From Robiginitomaculum sp. (GTDB lineage Bacteria > Pseudomonadota > Alphaproteobacteria > Caulobacterales > Maricaulaceae), in NCBI GenBank assembly GCA_016765135.1, contig JAESQN010000008.1, positions 1 through 62,541 on the forward strand: a stretch of DNA of 62,541 bases. The letters run 5' to 3'. Position 1 is the first letter of the stretch. Every line of letters begins with the position of its first letter. The notes beneath the pieces are model-generated. The model had not been told where the DNA came from, ran no database searches, and saw only the letters and a list, made by a program, of their open reading frames with translations. This document shows positions 10,629-18,614 of this stretch, piece after piece. The position numbers and the translations under genes are program-made.

Positions 10629-12074
10629 TTAACGCCTGCGCGAGCGAGCGGGTTGACGGTTCTGTGCTGGCGCCGGTGGCCGAGCGCTGGACTGTACAGG
10701 CCTATAAGCTGGCCTTGTTGACATATTGGGCGGAACCTGTTGCGGATAGGCCCCGTTGGCGTAATACCCATTTTGGTATTGCCCTGCTTGCATGGCTGGT
10801 TCCTGAACTGGATATTGAGCTTGTGTGCGGGCGACCAATTGCTGGCGTTGTTGTTGGGCGATTATGCTTTTTGGTGTATTGTTTTTGGCAATGCGCCCCA
10901 ATACATTTTGTGGGGTTGGGTTTTGCACTTGCCGTAGATACTGCCCATTACCCCGTTGCGAGTTAGGCGACATGGCTTTTGCCGCCGCCAAAGCGGCATC
11001 ACGAGATGTCTTGGGGCCACCGTCACGGGCACTTAAATCACTCACCACATTTAATTTGGTTGGTGGCGCAGCTGACCGACCATAAGAGCTAACGTTTTGT
11101 GCCGGCGCACCGGGTTGCTTAAACTGGGGCGGTGCAGGCGGGCGTTGGTATTGTGCCCGTTCGCCCGTCCGACCAGCCAAGGCCGTTTGGCGTCTGAGAG
11201 CCGGACTGTTAGGTGCTTGTTGTGAGTAAGGTTTTGGCGCATAAGTGCGCGGTGTGTCCGAGCGTCCCGTATTAACCACTGGAGACGATGCGCCGCGAAG
11301 CTGGCGAATATAAGACATGTTATTAGCCGTAGCCTCCTTGTCAAGATCACGAGATGCCCATGTCTCGGCTTCGCCGAATTTGTTTTGCAAACCCAACACC
11401 AAAGACAGGTTTTGCCGCACACTGGGGCTGGCGCCAGGCATGGTGGCAGCGCGGCGAAGCCAAACTTCTGCTGTTTTTGGATCCCCTTCAAGAGCATAAG
11501 ACAGACCAACATTGGCGATGACGCCCGGATCGTTCGGAGCCAAGGCCAAAGCTTTGGAATAATGCTGGCGGGCTTGAGCAAATTGTTCGAACTGGTCGAG
11601 CGCCGCACCTTTAAGCGACCATAGGCGTGCCATGTTTGGCCGCTGACCAAGGGCATTATCGAGGATTGGTAGCGCTTCTTTGGGTTTGTTGCTGGCGATA
11701 TATGCCGCCGCCAGCTCTGCGATTAAATCAACATCGCGTGGATAAAGCGCCCTTGTTGTTTGGGCGACCTCTATGGCTTTATAGGGATTATCGAGGCGGC
11801 GTAGCGTGTTGGCCAAATTGATAGCAGCTTCAAGATCAGCCGGGTTAAGATCATATTCTCTGGACCAAAACGCCGCTTGGGCAAACAAATCCTGGGTCAG
11901 GATTGCCGCCCGGTCGTCCGCAGACCTTGGTATGTAATTGGCCGTATCTAATTCACTCACCGTTTGTTTTTCAATCGGTGTGTATCCTCCGGGCAGGCTG
12001 GCAAGGCTACACCCGCTTAAAGCGATAAGCCCCGCACCAGATAACAAATATTTAGCAATATTTAATTTGGTCAT
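10629..12074 (-). CDS. TPR-repeat outer-membrane-type lipoprotein, TadD-like
   Basis: A 481-residue exported protein. The N-terminus is a lipoprotein signal with lipobox LSGC (Cys22), giving a lipid-anchored periplasmic or outer-membrane protein. Residues about 55-230 are TPR repeats (NLANTLRRLDNPYKAIEVA, then LAAAYIASNKPKEALPIL, then KALALAPNDPGVIANVG), as in TadD pilus-assembly lipoproteins. Residues about 250-481 are low-complexity, rich in Pro, Gln, Asn, Ala and Arg, and end PARSRRR. A second, shorter TadD-like protein closes the tad cluster at 30217-31170; this one has no tad neighbours, so a pilus role is only suggested by similarity. It lies upstream of the CAT tRNA on the same strand with a 133-base gap. 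Confidence 0.8.
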   Translation of the reverse strand: MTKLNIAKYLLSGAGLIALSGCSLASLPGGYTPIEKQTVSELDTANYIPRSADDRAAILTQDLFAQAAFWSREYDLNPADLEAAINLANTLRRLDNPYKAIEVAQTTRALYPRDVDLIAELAAAYIASNKPKEALPILDNALGQRPNMARLWSLKGAALDQFEQFAQARQHYSKALALAPNDPGVIANVGLSYALEGDPKTAEVWLRRAATMPGASPSVRQNLSLVLGLQNKFGEAETWASRDLDKEATANNMSYIRQLRGASSPVVNTGRSDTPRTYAPKPYSQQAPNSPALRRQTALAGRTGERAQYQRPPAPPQFKQPGAPAQNVSSYGRSAAPPTKLNVVSDLSARDGGPKTSRDAALAAAKAMSPNSQRGNGQYLRQVQNPTPQNVLGRIAKNNTPKSIIAQQQRQQLVARTQAQYPVQEPAMQAGQYQNGYYANGAYPQQVPPNMSTRPAYRPVQSSARPPAPAQNRQPARSRRR

Positions 12075-12217
12075 TTAAGCCTCCAAAGCCTATAGATATG
12101 ATATTTCGTTAAGTTTTGTTGCACCACGTCAAGATTTGGTTAACAAATGTAAAAGAACACAGTTAACTTGTGTTAAACTTACCTTTTACCTATCTTTTAC
12201 CTATCAGGGGAACAATC

Positions 12218-13660
12218 GTGACATCATATTTTATCAAAGCCGGGTCGGTGCCAGACGATACCGCCGTCATACCAATACATATATGCCGCCCCAAAGACGC
12301 GCCCGCGTTACTGGCGAACCTTAGTCCGGCAGGGCGGACCTATGCAAAAGCTCACAGATTTAACGGTGGTTCAGGACAAGCGGTTTTGGTGCCGGACGAC
12401 AAAGGCAATATCGCTTTGGTGTTATTTGGTGTGGGGCAAATTTCGGATGGGTATTCGGACAGCGCCCTGCAAATCGGGGCTTTAGCAGAAAGACTGCGAC
12501 CCGGGTTTTACGAAATCAGCAGTGCGCCAGACGATATGGACAATGCGCTCATGGCCGTGGCCTGGGGATTGGGCACCTATAAGTTCAACCGCTACCTCAA
12601 GCAAACATCCACACCGCCCACCCTGGTTTTGACAGACAACATGCGGCCAGACGAAACCACGGCATTGGTCGCGGCGACCCATAGGGGGCGGGATTTGATC
12701 AACACACCTGCCAGTGATATGGGGCCAAAGGCTTTGCACCTCGAAACCAAAAATCTGGCCGAAACTTACGGGGCAGCGTTTAAGGCGACCGTCGGTAAAA
12801 ACCTGTTGAAGGACAATTACCCCATGATCCATGCGGTCGGAAGGGCGGCCCACGAAAAACCACGCTTGCTGGAATTTACATGGGCGGCCCAAAACAACGT
12901 ACAGGATGCGCCCAGCCTGGCAATCATTGGCAAGGGTGTCACGTTCGATTCTGGCGGGGTTAATATGAAGTCTGCGGCTGGCATGCGGATCATGAAAAAA
13001 GATATGGGCGGGGCCGCCCATGCTTTGGCGTTGGCAGAAATGATTATGGCGGCAAACCTGCCCGTGCGCTTACATGTCTTGCTGGCGGTTGCTGAAAATT
13101 CAGTGTCCGGCAATGCGTTCAGACCGGGTGATATATTGTCGTCGCGCAAAGGTCTCACCGTCGAGATCGACAATACCGACGCCGAAGGCCGCTTGGTTCT
13201 GGGCGATGCCTTAACGCGGGCCTCTGAAGAGAAGCCCGACTTAATCATGGATTTTGCTACACTCACAGGCGCGGCGCGGGTGGCATTGGGGCCAACATTG
13301 GTGCCGTTCTTTTCAAACCGCAAAGCGCCAATAGACGTTATTATGGCCAGTGCAGACGGCCACAAAGACCCGCTTTGGCCCATGCCGCTTTGGGCGCCCT
13401 ATATGCGTATGTTGTCCTCGCCCATTGCCGATATGAAAAACGTAGCCAATAGTTTTGCTGGCTGTATTACGGCGGCATTGTTTTTGGAGAAGTTTATTGG
13501 CAAGGATCAGGCCTGGATGCATTTTGATGTTTACGGCTGGAACCAAAACGCTAACCCGGCCCGCCCAAAAGGCGGCGAAATCTTCGCCGTGCGCGGGCTT
13601 TATCATTGGCTAAAAGATGGGGGGTTAAAGGATGGGGGGTTAACGAAAATGCGCGATTGA
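12218..13660 (+). CDS. M17 leucyl aminopeptidase family protein
   Basis: Cytosolic zinc aminopeptidase that removes N-terminal residues from peptides. I place the start at the GTG at 12218 because AGGGG lies seven bases upstream; this gives 480 residues and avoids a non-homologous N-terminal extension back to 12170. The catalytic domain is complete: GKGVTFDSGG (metal-binding Lys and Asp), KDMGGAAHAL, and the signature NTDAEGRLVLGDAL. The extreme C-terminus holds a 15-base tandem duplication giving LKDGGLKDGGL. Its last 21 bases overlap the 3' end of the convergent hutG. The sequence belongs to the shorter alphaproteobacterial branch of the M17 family and not to classical PepA. Confidence 0.92.
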   Translation: MTSYFIKAGSVPDDTAVIPIHICRPKDAPALLANLSPAGRTYAKAHRFNGGSGQAVLVPDDKGNIALVLFGVGQISDGYSDSALQIGALAERLRPGFYEISSAPDDMDNALMAVAWGLGTYKFNRYLKQTSTPPTLVLTDNMRPDETTALVAATHRGRDLINTPASDMGPKALHLETKNLAETYGAAFKATVGKNLLKDNYPMIHAVGRAAHEKPRLLEFTWAAQNNVQDAPSLAIIGKGVTFDSGGVNMKSAAGMRIMKKDMGGAAHALALAEMIMAANLPVRLHVLLAVAENSVSGNAFRPGDILSSRKGLTVEIDNTDAEGRLVLGDALTRASEEKPDLIMDFATLTGAARVALGPTLVPFFSNRKAPIDVIMASADGHKDPLWPMPLWAPYMRMLSSPIADMKNVANSFAGCITAALFLEKFIGKDQAWMHFDVYGWNQNANPARPKGGEIFAVRGLYHWLKDGGLKDGGLTKMRD

Positions 13661-14422
13661 TTGTAAAGCATCGCGCAAAACTCGGCGCACATTACGAGCA
13701 CGGTTTGGTTGGTATGTCCACGGCGGGGTTTCGTCCATATAGGTCTTTTGCGACAACTCCATTTGTATTGCGTGGACGCCCGCATCGGGATTGCCGTAAT
13801 GGCGCGTTGTCCAGCCGCCCTTGAAGCGGCCATTAAGAACGCTGGTATAGCCTTTCGCATTGTTGCAAATGTTCACTACGGCTTTCTCCAAGTACGGGTC
13901 ACATGTGGTGCCGCCGTTCGTGCCGATATTGAAATCCGGTAATGTACCCTCAAAGAGAAACGGCACATGTGAACGAATGGAATGACAATCATATAAAACC
14001 ACATTTTTATGGATTTGCCGCAAGCGTTTTATCTCGCTTTCCATAGCCTGGTGATAAGGCGTGTGATAATGTGATTGCCTGCGCGCAATCTCATTCGCGT
14101 CTGGCTTCCGACTTTGTTTATAAATCTCTACCCCGTCAAAATCCGTTAGCGGACATAACCCCGTGGTGTTCTGACCCGGATACAAGCTTTTGCCGGACGG
14201 GTCACGGTTGGCATCTATGACATACCGGTGAAAATTCGCCCGCACAATTGTGGCGCCCGGTAATAGTCCCCGGTAAAGCCTGTCCACATGCCAATCCGTG
14301 TCTGCTAGTCTACGGCCAGTTTCGTTCAGACTGGCTTTAATCTCCGCAGGAACAAATGTCCCCGTATGAGGTATAGCGAGAATAACCGGGCTGCTGCCCC
14401 TGTAAATGTGAACGGGTTTCAT
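13640..14422 (-). CDS. hutG: N-formylglutamate amidohydrolase
   Basis: Hydrolyses N-formylglutamate to glutamate and formate, the last step of the five-step histidine degradation route. The 260-residue product begins with a short strand leading to AIPHTGTFVP, then HVDRLYRG and FHRYVIDANRDPSG, the metal and substrate motifs of the N-formylglutamate amidohydrolase family; DCHSIRSHVPFLFEG follows near the middle. It is divergent from hutF, whose product supplies its substrate, with a 68-base gap that should hold both promoters. hutH, hutU and hutI are not in the window. Confidence 0.92.
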   Translation of the reverse strand: MKPVHIYRGSSPVILAIPHTGTFVPAEIKASLNETGRRLADTDWHVDRLYRGLLPGATIVRANFHRYVIDANRDPSGKSLYPGQNTTGLCPLTDFDGVEIYKQSRKPDANEIARRQSHYHTPYHQAMESEIKRLRQIHKNVVLYDCHSIRSHVPFLFEGTLPDFNIGTNGGTTCDPYLEKAVVNICNNAKGYTSVLNGRFKGGWTTRHYGNPDAGVHAIQMELSQKTYMDETPPWTYQPNRARNVRRVLRDALQSIAHFR

Positions 14423-14490
14423 GCCTTAATTCTATATTGCTTTAAGGCTTTTAGCAATTTAGTTTCGACGTCTTGAGCAAAGGTAAAATA

Positions 14491-15879
14491 ATGACAACAT
14501 TATGGGCCAAACAGGTTCTTACATCAGGCGGGTGGCGACAGAATGTGCGCCTCACTATTGGTGACGACGGCACTATTTCTGCGCTCGCATTTGACACAAA
14601 ACCACAAGGAGAGCCACAAGGGAAGCGTTTCGATATTCTCCTGCCTGCGCCGACCAACACCCATTCCCACGCATTTCAGCGGGCAATGGCGGGGTTGAGC
14701 GAAAGCCGAGGGCCAGATAGGAAAGAAGACCCCCAAGACAGTTTTTGGACATGGCGCGATATTATGTACCGGTTTGTCGGCCAGCTTACGCCGGACGACA
14801 TAGAGGCCATTGCCGCTTATTTATATATGGAAATGTTAGAGGCGGGATTTGCCTCCGTTACAGAATTTCATTATCTGCACCACCAAAACGGCGGGCAGGT
14901 CTATGACAATATTGCGGAGATGGCCCAGCGAATAGGGGCGGCGGCACATATAAGCGGCATCGGTCTGACGCTCCTGCCTGTGCTTTATACACAAGGCGGG
15001 TGTGATGGCCGCCCGCTACAGGGTGGCCAATTGCGCTTTGGTAACTCCCGAGACCAGTACGCGGCATTATTTGAGGCCAGCAAAACCGCCCTTGCCCACC
15101 TCCCCGCTGATTGTGTACTAGGCGCGGCGGCCCATTCCTTGCGTGCCGTAACGCCTGAGGATTTGTCTTTTGTTGCAGGTCTTGACCCTGACGCACCGTT
15201 TCATATTCACATCGCAGAACAAACTGGCGAGGTCGAGGAAGCGCTGTCGCATTTGGGCCAGCGTCCCGTGGACTGGTTGCTCAACCACTATGATGTAGAC
15301 GAACGGTGGTGTTTGATCCACGCCACTCAAATGACGGCGAACGAAACCAAAGCACTGGCAAAATCCAGCGCGGTGGTTGGCCTGTGCCCGATCACGGAAA
15401 GTAGTCTTGGCGACGGTATTTTCCCCGCACGCGCATATCTTGGGTCGGGCGGGTTATTTAGCATAGGCTCTGATTCTAATGTTCGTATTTCCCTGGCCGA
15501 AGAGCTACGCACGCTGGAATATTCCCAGCGTTTGAAACACCGTGAACGTGCCGTGCTGGCCACCAGCGAGCATTCCACTGGCCGAGTGCTTTGGCAGGGC
15601 GCGGCTAAAGGCGGCGCCCAAGCAAGCGGGCGCGACAATGGTGAAATCGCCGTTGGGAAGTTGGCAGATTTGGTGGCCCTTGACAGAGATGCGCCGGATC
15701 TCATAGGCAAGATAGGCGATACCCTACTAGACAGTTTTATTTTTTCGGGAAGTTCAACTATGATCACAGACGTCTGGTCGGCCGGGCGGCATGTGGTGCG
15801 CGGCGGTTCTCATATCAAGCGCGGCAAAATCACGGCCAGATATAAAAAAACCATCCTGTCTTTAATGCAAAGACTATAG
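14491..15879 (+). CDS. hutF: Formimidoylglutamate deiminase
   Basis: Converts N-formimidoyl-L-glutamate to N-formyl-L-glutamate plus ammonia in the histidine degradation branch that uses HutG. An amidohydrolase-superfamily protein of 462 residues from the ATG at 14491 (AAAGG upstream); an in-frame TTG at 14473 is less likely. Metal ligands are visible in TNTHSHAFQRAMAG (HxH), HIHIAEQTGEVEE, LIHATQM and IGSDSNVRISL. The deiminase-type WRDIMYRF and TEFHYLHH motifs are diagnostic for HutF. It is divergent from hutG and convergent with the damaged M50 gene. Confidence 0.93.
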   Translation: MTTLWAKQVLTSGGWRQNVRLTIGDDGTISALAFDTKPQGEPQGKRFDILLPAPTNTHSHAFQRAMAGLSESRGPDRKEDPQDSFWTWRDIMYRFVGQLTPDDIEAIAAYLYMEMLEAGFASVTEFHYLHHQNGGQVYDNIAEMAQRIGAAAHISGIGLTLLPVLYTQGGCDGRPLQGGQLRFGNSRDQYAALFEASKTALAHLPADCVLGAAAHSLRAVTPEDLSFVAGLDPDAPFHIHIAEQTGEVEEALSHLGQRPVDWLLNHYDVDERWCLIHATQMTANETKALAKSSAVVGLCPITESSLGDGIFPARAYLGSGGLFSIGSDSNVRISLAEELRTLEYSQRLKHRERAVLATSEHSTGRVLWQGAAKGGAQASGRDNGEIAVGKLADLVALDRDAPDLIGKIGDTLLDSFIFSGSSTMITDVWSAGRHVVRGGSHIKRGKITARYKKTILSLMQRL

Positions 15880-15912
15880 GTAACTAAACCACGAGGATGT
15901 TGTAGCTTATGC

Positions 15913-16637
15913 TTAGGCGGAATTACGTTTACCGCTAACCCCGCCGGACAGTTTGAACGCCAAATACAATATAAATAAAGACAGAGCGCTGACAACGATG
16001 GCCCAGAAAACATGTGGCCACCGATAATATCAGCCAATGCGCCCGTATCGCTTTGACCCGCATAACTGCCGACATTGGCATTTCTCATAAAGACATAATC
16101 GAGCTGTGCCACGGCGTTGAGGCAAAAGGAAATGGCGATAATATGGGCGAATAAATGCCGCAATGCCGAATGCCCCATAAGAGCCATGGCCGTAACGGCC
16201 ACGCCAAAGCTTAAAACCGTAACCCGCGTGAACATGTCTCCGGCCCAAAACACCACTGTTACCAATAACGCACCTGCCAGCAAATATAAAGCCAATCGGT
16301 TCAGCCCCATGCGGCGCGATAAAACCAGCATGACGGCTCCGGCTATAGACGGGCCAAGTAGGCCACCAAGCAAGACGATAATGCGTTCAAAATCACTGCC
16401 GCTAAAAGTATGGGCCAGACCCGAAAGCCCCGGCGTGATGATCATGCTTTCAAACCGCCCGCCCGACACAATGGCCCCCAGCCCGTGGCCAAGCTCATGT
16501 ACCCATGTTGATAGCAAGACGAACGGTAGGCCAAGCATGGGGATTTTGCCAAGCGCCCAGACCAGAAACACCAAAATCCAAAACCCTTCCGGGCGCGTGA
16601 TTTTATCTAAATTGATAGCTGAAACTGGAATATCCAA
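15913..16637 (-). pseudogene. M50-family membrane metallopeptidase, frameshifted near its C-terminus
   Basis: Intramembrane protease-like protein. WVHELGHGLGA carries the HExxH zinc motif near residue 50, followed by several membrane segments. The frame is intact from 16637 down to the four-A run at 16007-16010. After that run the natural reading continues in the other frame: MFFWAIVVSALSLFILYLAF, then KLSGGVSGKRNSA and a stop at 15913-15915, which completes a last membrane helix and a basic tail. As sequenced, the frame instead runs on to 15810, giving a 275-residue product whose tail is unnatural and is antisense to the end of hutF. Adding one A to the run on the plus strand restores the gene to about 241 residues. 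Either a real mutation, a slippery site or an assembly error is possible. Confidence 0.8.
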
Positions 16638-16652
16638 ATCTCCGATTTATGA

Positions 16653-17002
16653 TTACTTGTCTTTGGTGGTACCGAACCAGCGCCTGAAAAACCGGCTTGC
16701 CGCACCAGATTTTTCCTTTAAATCCCGCTCGGCCGCTTCGGCAACATCCTCTATTTTGTCTGTAATAGGGTCAATGCGTTTGCGTTTAAACTTGCGCCAC
16801 ATCCGCCAAATACTGATCAGGGTAAATGCCAGCAAACTTAAAAAAGCGATATTAAACTACGGCACCAAACGCACGTCTGGCCCGGACACTTCGCGGATTT
16901 TATAGGCATTAGGAAACATGGAGAGCAGTTTGATGCGCCAACCATAATGGCTCACCGCTACCTCTTGTTTGAATTTTTCAATTTGTGATGTAAAATTGAC
17001 AT
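16653..17002 (-). pseudogene. Small single-pass membrane protein gene, broken by TAG and probably a frameshift
   Basis: Unrecognised. Downstream of an in-frame TAG (16857-16859) lies a 60-plus-residue frame with a membrane helix (FLSLLAFTLISIW) and a basic, then acidic tail (KFKRKRIDPITDK, AEAAERDLKEK) ending at 16653. Directly upstream of the TAG, in the same frame, lies SHYGWRIKLLSMFPNAYK and REVSGPDVRLVP, so TAG replaces one codon of a continuous protein. The upstream frame has only a GTG (16955); a better start, ATG at 17002 with GGGGAG before it, is in a different frame that would be restored by one extra A in the run 16992-16995. Repaired, the gene would encode about 116 residues. It lies 15 bases upstream of the M50 gene, same strand, and was probably co-transcribed with it. 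Confidence 0.6.
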
Positions 17003-17079
17003 GCCGTCTCCCCTAAATTTTTGTGCTCATATACAACACTAACATATAGGGATTAGTTTGCAAATTTCAATTGTGCGCC

Positions 17080-17403
17080 TTAAATCATGGAACAAAGAAT
17101 TAAGCAGTCGTGCTTTTGGATTCGATAGTTAAGGTCAAACTTTACCGGTTTCATAAATGGCCCACAGCCAAACTCTTGTTCCTCATCAGCAGAATAGCGC
17201 TTGGGAATTAGCTTGGTAATAGATACCAGGAAAAATGGAGGTTCGGAAAAACGTTCAAGCAAATCATGTAATTCTTCACAACTCATCCCAACCACAGGAA
17301 CAGAAACACCTTTCTTGTCAACCACCTTAAATGTATCAGCAATTTTTATTGTGAAAGATTTGAAATATTCTGCATAATGAAGGGATCTGCGAAAATTGAA
17401 CAT
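17080..17403 (-). CDS. Hypothetical protein in AT-rich patch
   Basis: A 107-residue open frame that I do not recognise. The sequence is of mixed character with no membrane segment; GMSCEELHDLLERFSEPPFF is the most structured-looking part, and three Cys occur in the second half. No ribosome-binding site precedes the ATG. Base composition is clearly more AT-rich than the flanking genes, as is the truncated frame just upstream at 17431-17781, pointing to foreign origin. The two may be pieces of one small acquired module. It could be a remnant and not an expressed gene. Confidence 0.4.
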   Translation of the reverse strand: MFNFRRSLHYAEYFKSFTIKIADTFKVVDKKGVSVPVVGMSCEELHDLLERFSEPPFFLVSITKLIPKRYSADEEQEFGCGPFMKPVKFDLNYRIQKHDCLILCSMI

Positions 17404-17430
17404 AGTGGAATGATATTGGCCCCACTTTGC

Positions 17431-17781
17431 CTACCCCATTACCCCTGAAAATTCGAAGTCTTTCATTCTTTTAGGAAATGCATGATAGGTTTCTGCCAGG
17501 TGTTCAAGAAATGATCGCCGTAAACGAGATGTATCGATTATTTTGTCTACGGCTAAATGCTCAAACAAAAACCTAGTTTCTTCATTATTACACTCTACAG
17601 CAACAAACAAATTTCCGTAAATCCGCTCTCCCAAATTACTAATACTCGAATCTAATCCCTCAATAAATTGGACGATCTCTACGTTAGAAACACCCTCATT
17701 CTCATAATCAATGAAAACAATTACGCTATCCCCATCCCGAATTCCTTTAAAACCTTCAAACCCCTGTGGTAACCATCGTGG
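17431..17781 (-). pseudogene. 5'-truncated gene fragment, weakly NYN-domain-like
   Basis: An open frame of 116 codons that begins directly after a TAA (17782-17784) and has no usable start before the TTG at 17634, so the 5' end seems lost. The N-terminal part SVIVFIDYENEG followed by a helix and GERIYGNL recalls the first half of NYN-type nuclease domains (hydrophobic strand plus FIDxxN, later a YG motif), but the similarity is weak and the later acidic residues of that fold are not evident. AT-rich like its neighbour at 17080-17403. It abuts the regulatory region of the repressor gene at 17952, read away from it. Confidence 0.45.
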
Positions 17782-17898
17782 TTAGAGTATTTTCTGGCCA
17801 GAGTTGATAAAAAAATGACAAGCACGTAAACTTGTTCTGTTGTTATTTTACAAGCATTATGAATTCACGCCTTGTTAGGCATGTCTGGCTTATGCTCC

Positions 17899-17937
17899 TT
17901 GACCTTATAGGCTTTTTTTCCTACTAACCTTATAGGC
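17899..17937 (+). promoter_or_regulatory. Promoter with twin ACCTTATAGGC operators before the repressor gene
   Basis: TTGACC at 17899-17904 and TACTAA at 17922-17927 are spaced by 17 bases. The 11-base word ACCTTATAGGC occurs twice, at 17902-17912 (overlapping the -35) and 17927-17937 (at the end of the -10), 25 bases apart. Such placement fits an autoregulatory operator for the repressor encoded 15 bases downstream. Seen: promoter-like boxes and exact direct repeat. Inferred: their role. Confidence 0.6.
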
Positions 17938-17951
17938 AGGAAAATATACCT

Positions 17952-18596
17952 ATGTTGACACATCAAGACATTTGGGCGGCTTTGGATGCTTTGGCGCAAA
18001 AATTTGCTATGAGCCCGTCAGCAATGGCGCGGGCCGCCGGTCTTGATCCGACAACATTTAATAAATCCAAACGCAATGGAGCAGACGGAAAAGCCCGGTG
18101 GCCATCGACGGAAAGCCTATCAAAGGTTTTGGGAGCACTTGGCGTTAGTTTTGAGGATTTTGCCGCCCAAACGGCCAAGAGTAGAGCCGGGCGTTTTGGC
18201 ATGGATATGGGGGCTAATATACCCCTTATCGGCATGAACCAAGCTGGGCAAGATGGATATTTTGACGAAGTGGGTAACCCGGTCGGGGAGCATTGGGACG
18301 AGATACGTATGCCTGGCCTGCGGGATGACCATGTTTTTGCTTTGCAAGTCTCAGATGATGCTTTGGCGCCGGCACTGCGCGGCGGGGACACGGTTGTTGT
18401 CTCGCCTGCGACGGGCATAAAGCCTGGTGACCGTGTTGTGGTCAAGTTGCGTTCCGGTGAGGTCGTGGCAAAGATATTTAATAGCATGAGCGCTTCCAAG
18501 GTCAAATTGCAAACACTCAACCCACAATATCCGGGCCGGAGTGTAGCGCTGAAAGACATTCAATGGATGGCGCGAATCGTATGGGTTAGTCAGTAG
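17952..18596 (+). CDS. HTH repressor with S24 (LexA/CI-like) C-terminal domain, catalytic Ser missing
   Basis: A 214-residue phage-repressor-like regulator. Residues about 1-75 form a helix-turn-helix DNA-binding domain (MARAAGLDPTTFNKSKR, then STESLSKVLGALGVSFEDF). Residues about 90-214 form an S24 peptidase fold. At the active site the family motif GDSMxP reads DDALAP (135-140): Ala137 replaces the nucleophilic Ser, whereas the Lys partner (VVAKIF, Lys174) is kept. RecA-stimulated self-cleavage therefore looks impossible. The domain probably serves for dimerisation or ligand sensing. Twin direct repeats overlap its promoter and suggest autoregulation. Similar lone S24-like regulators are common in alphaproteobacteria, so it need not mark a prophage. 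Confidence 0.85.
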   Translation: MLTHQDIWAALDALAQKFAMSPSAMARAAGLDPTTFNKSKRNGADGKARWPSTESLSKVLGALGVSFEDFAAQTAKSRAGRFGMDMGANIPLIGMNQAGQDGYFDEVGNPVGEHWDEIRMPGLRDDHVFALQVSDDALAPALRGGDTVVVSPATGIKPGDRVVVKLRSGEVVAKIFNSMSASKVKLQTLNPQYPGRSVALKDIQWMARIVWVSQ

Positions 18597-18614
18597 CAAA
18601 AATGCGCAACGGCT

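Noticed and set aside
16117-16905. Long plus-strand open frame of 262 codons
   Set aside because: It is antisense to the M50 and small membrane-protein genes, has no ribosome-binding site and a Ser/Lys/Thr-rich shadow composition.
17952-18596. Repressor gene as the sign of a prophage
   Set aside because: No integrase, structural or lysis genes, and no attachment-site duplication at the tRNA or nearby; lone S24-like regulators are usual in this class.
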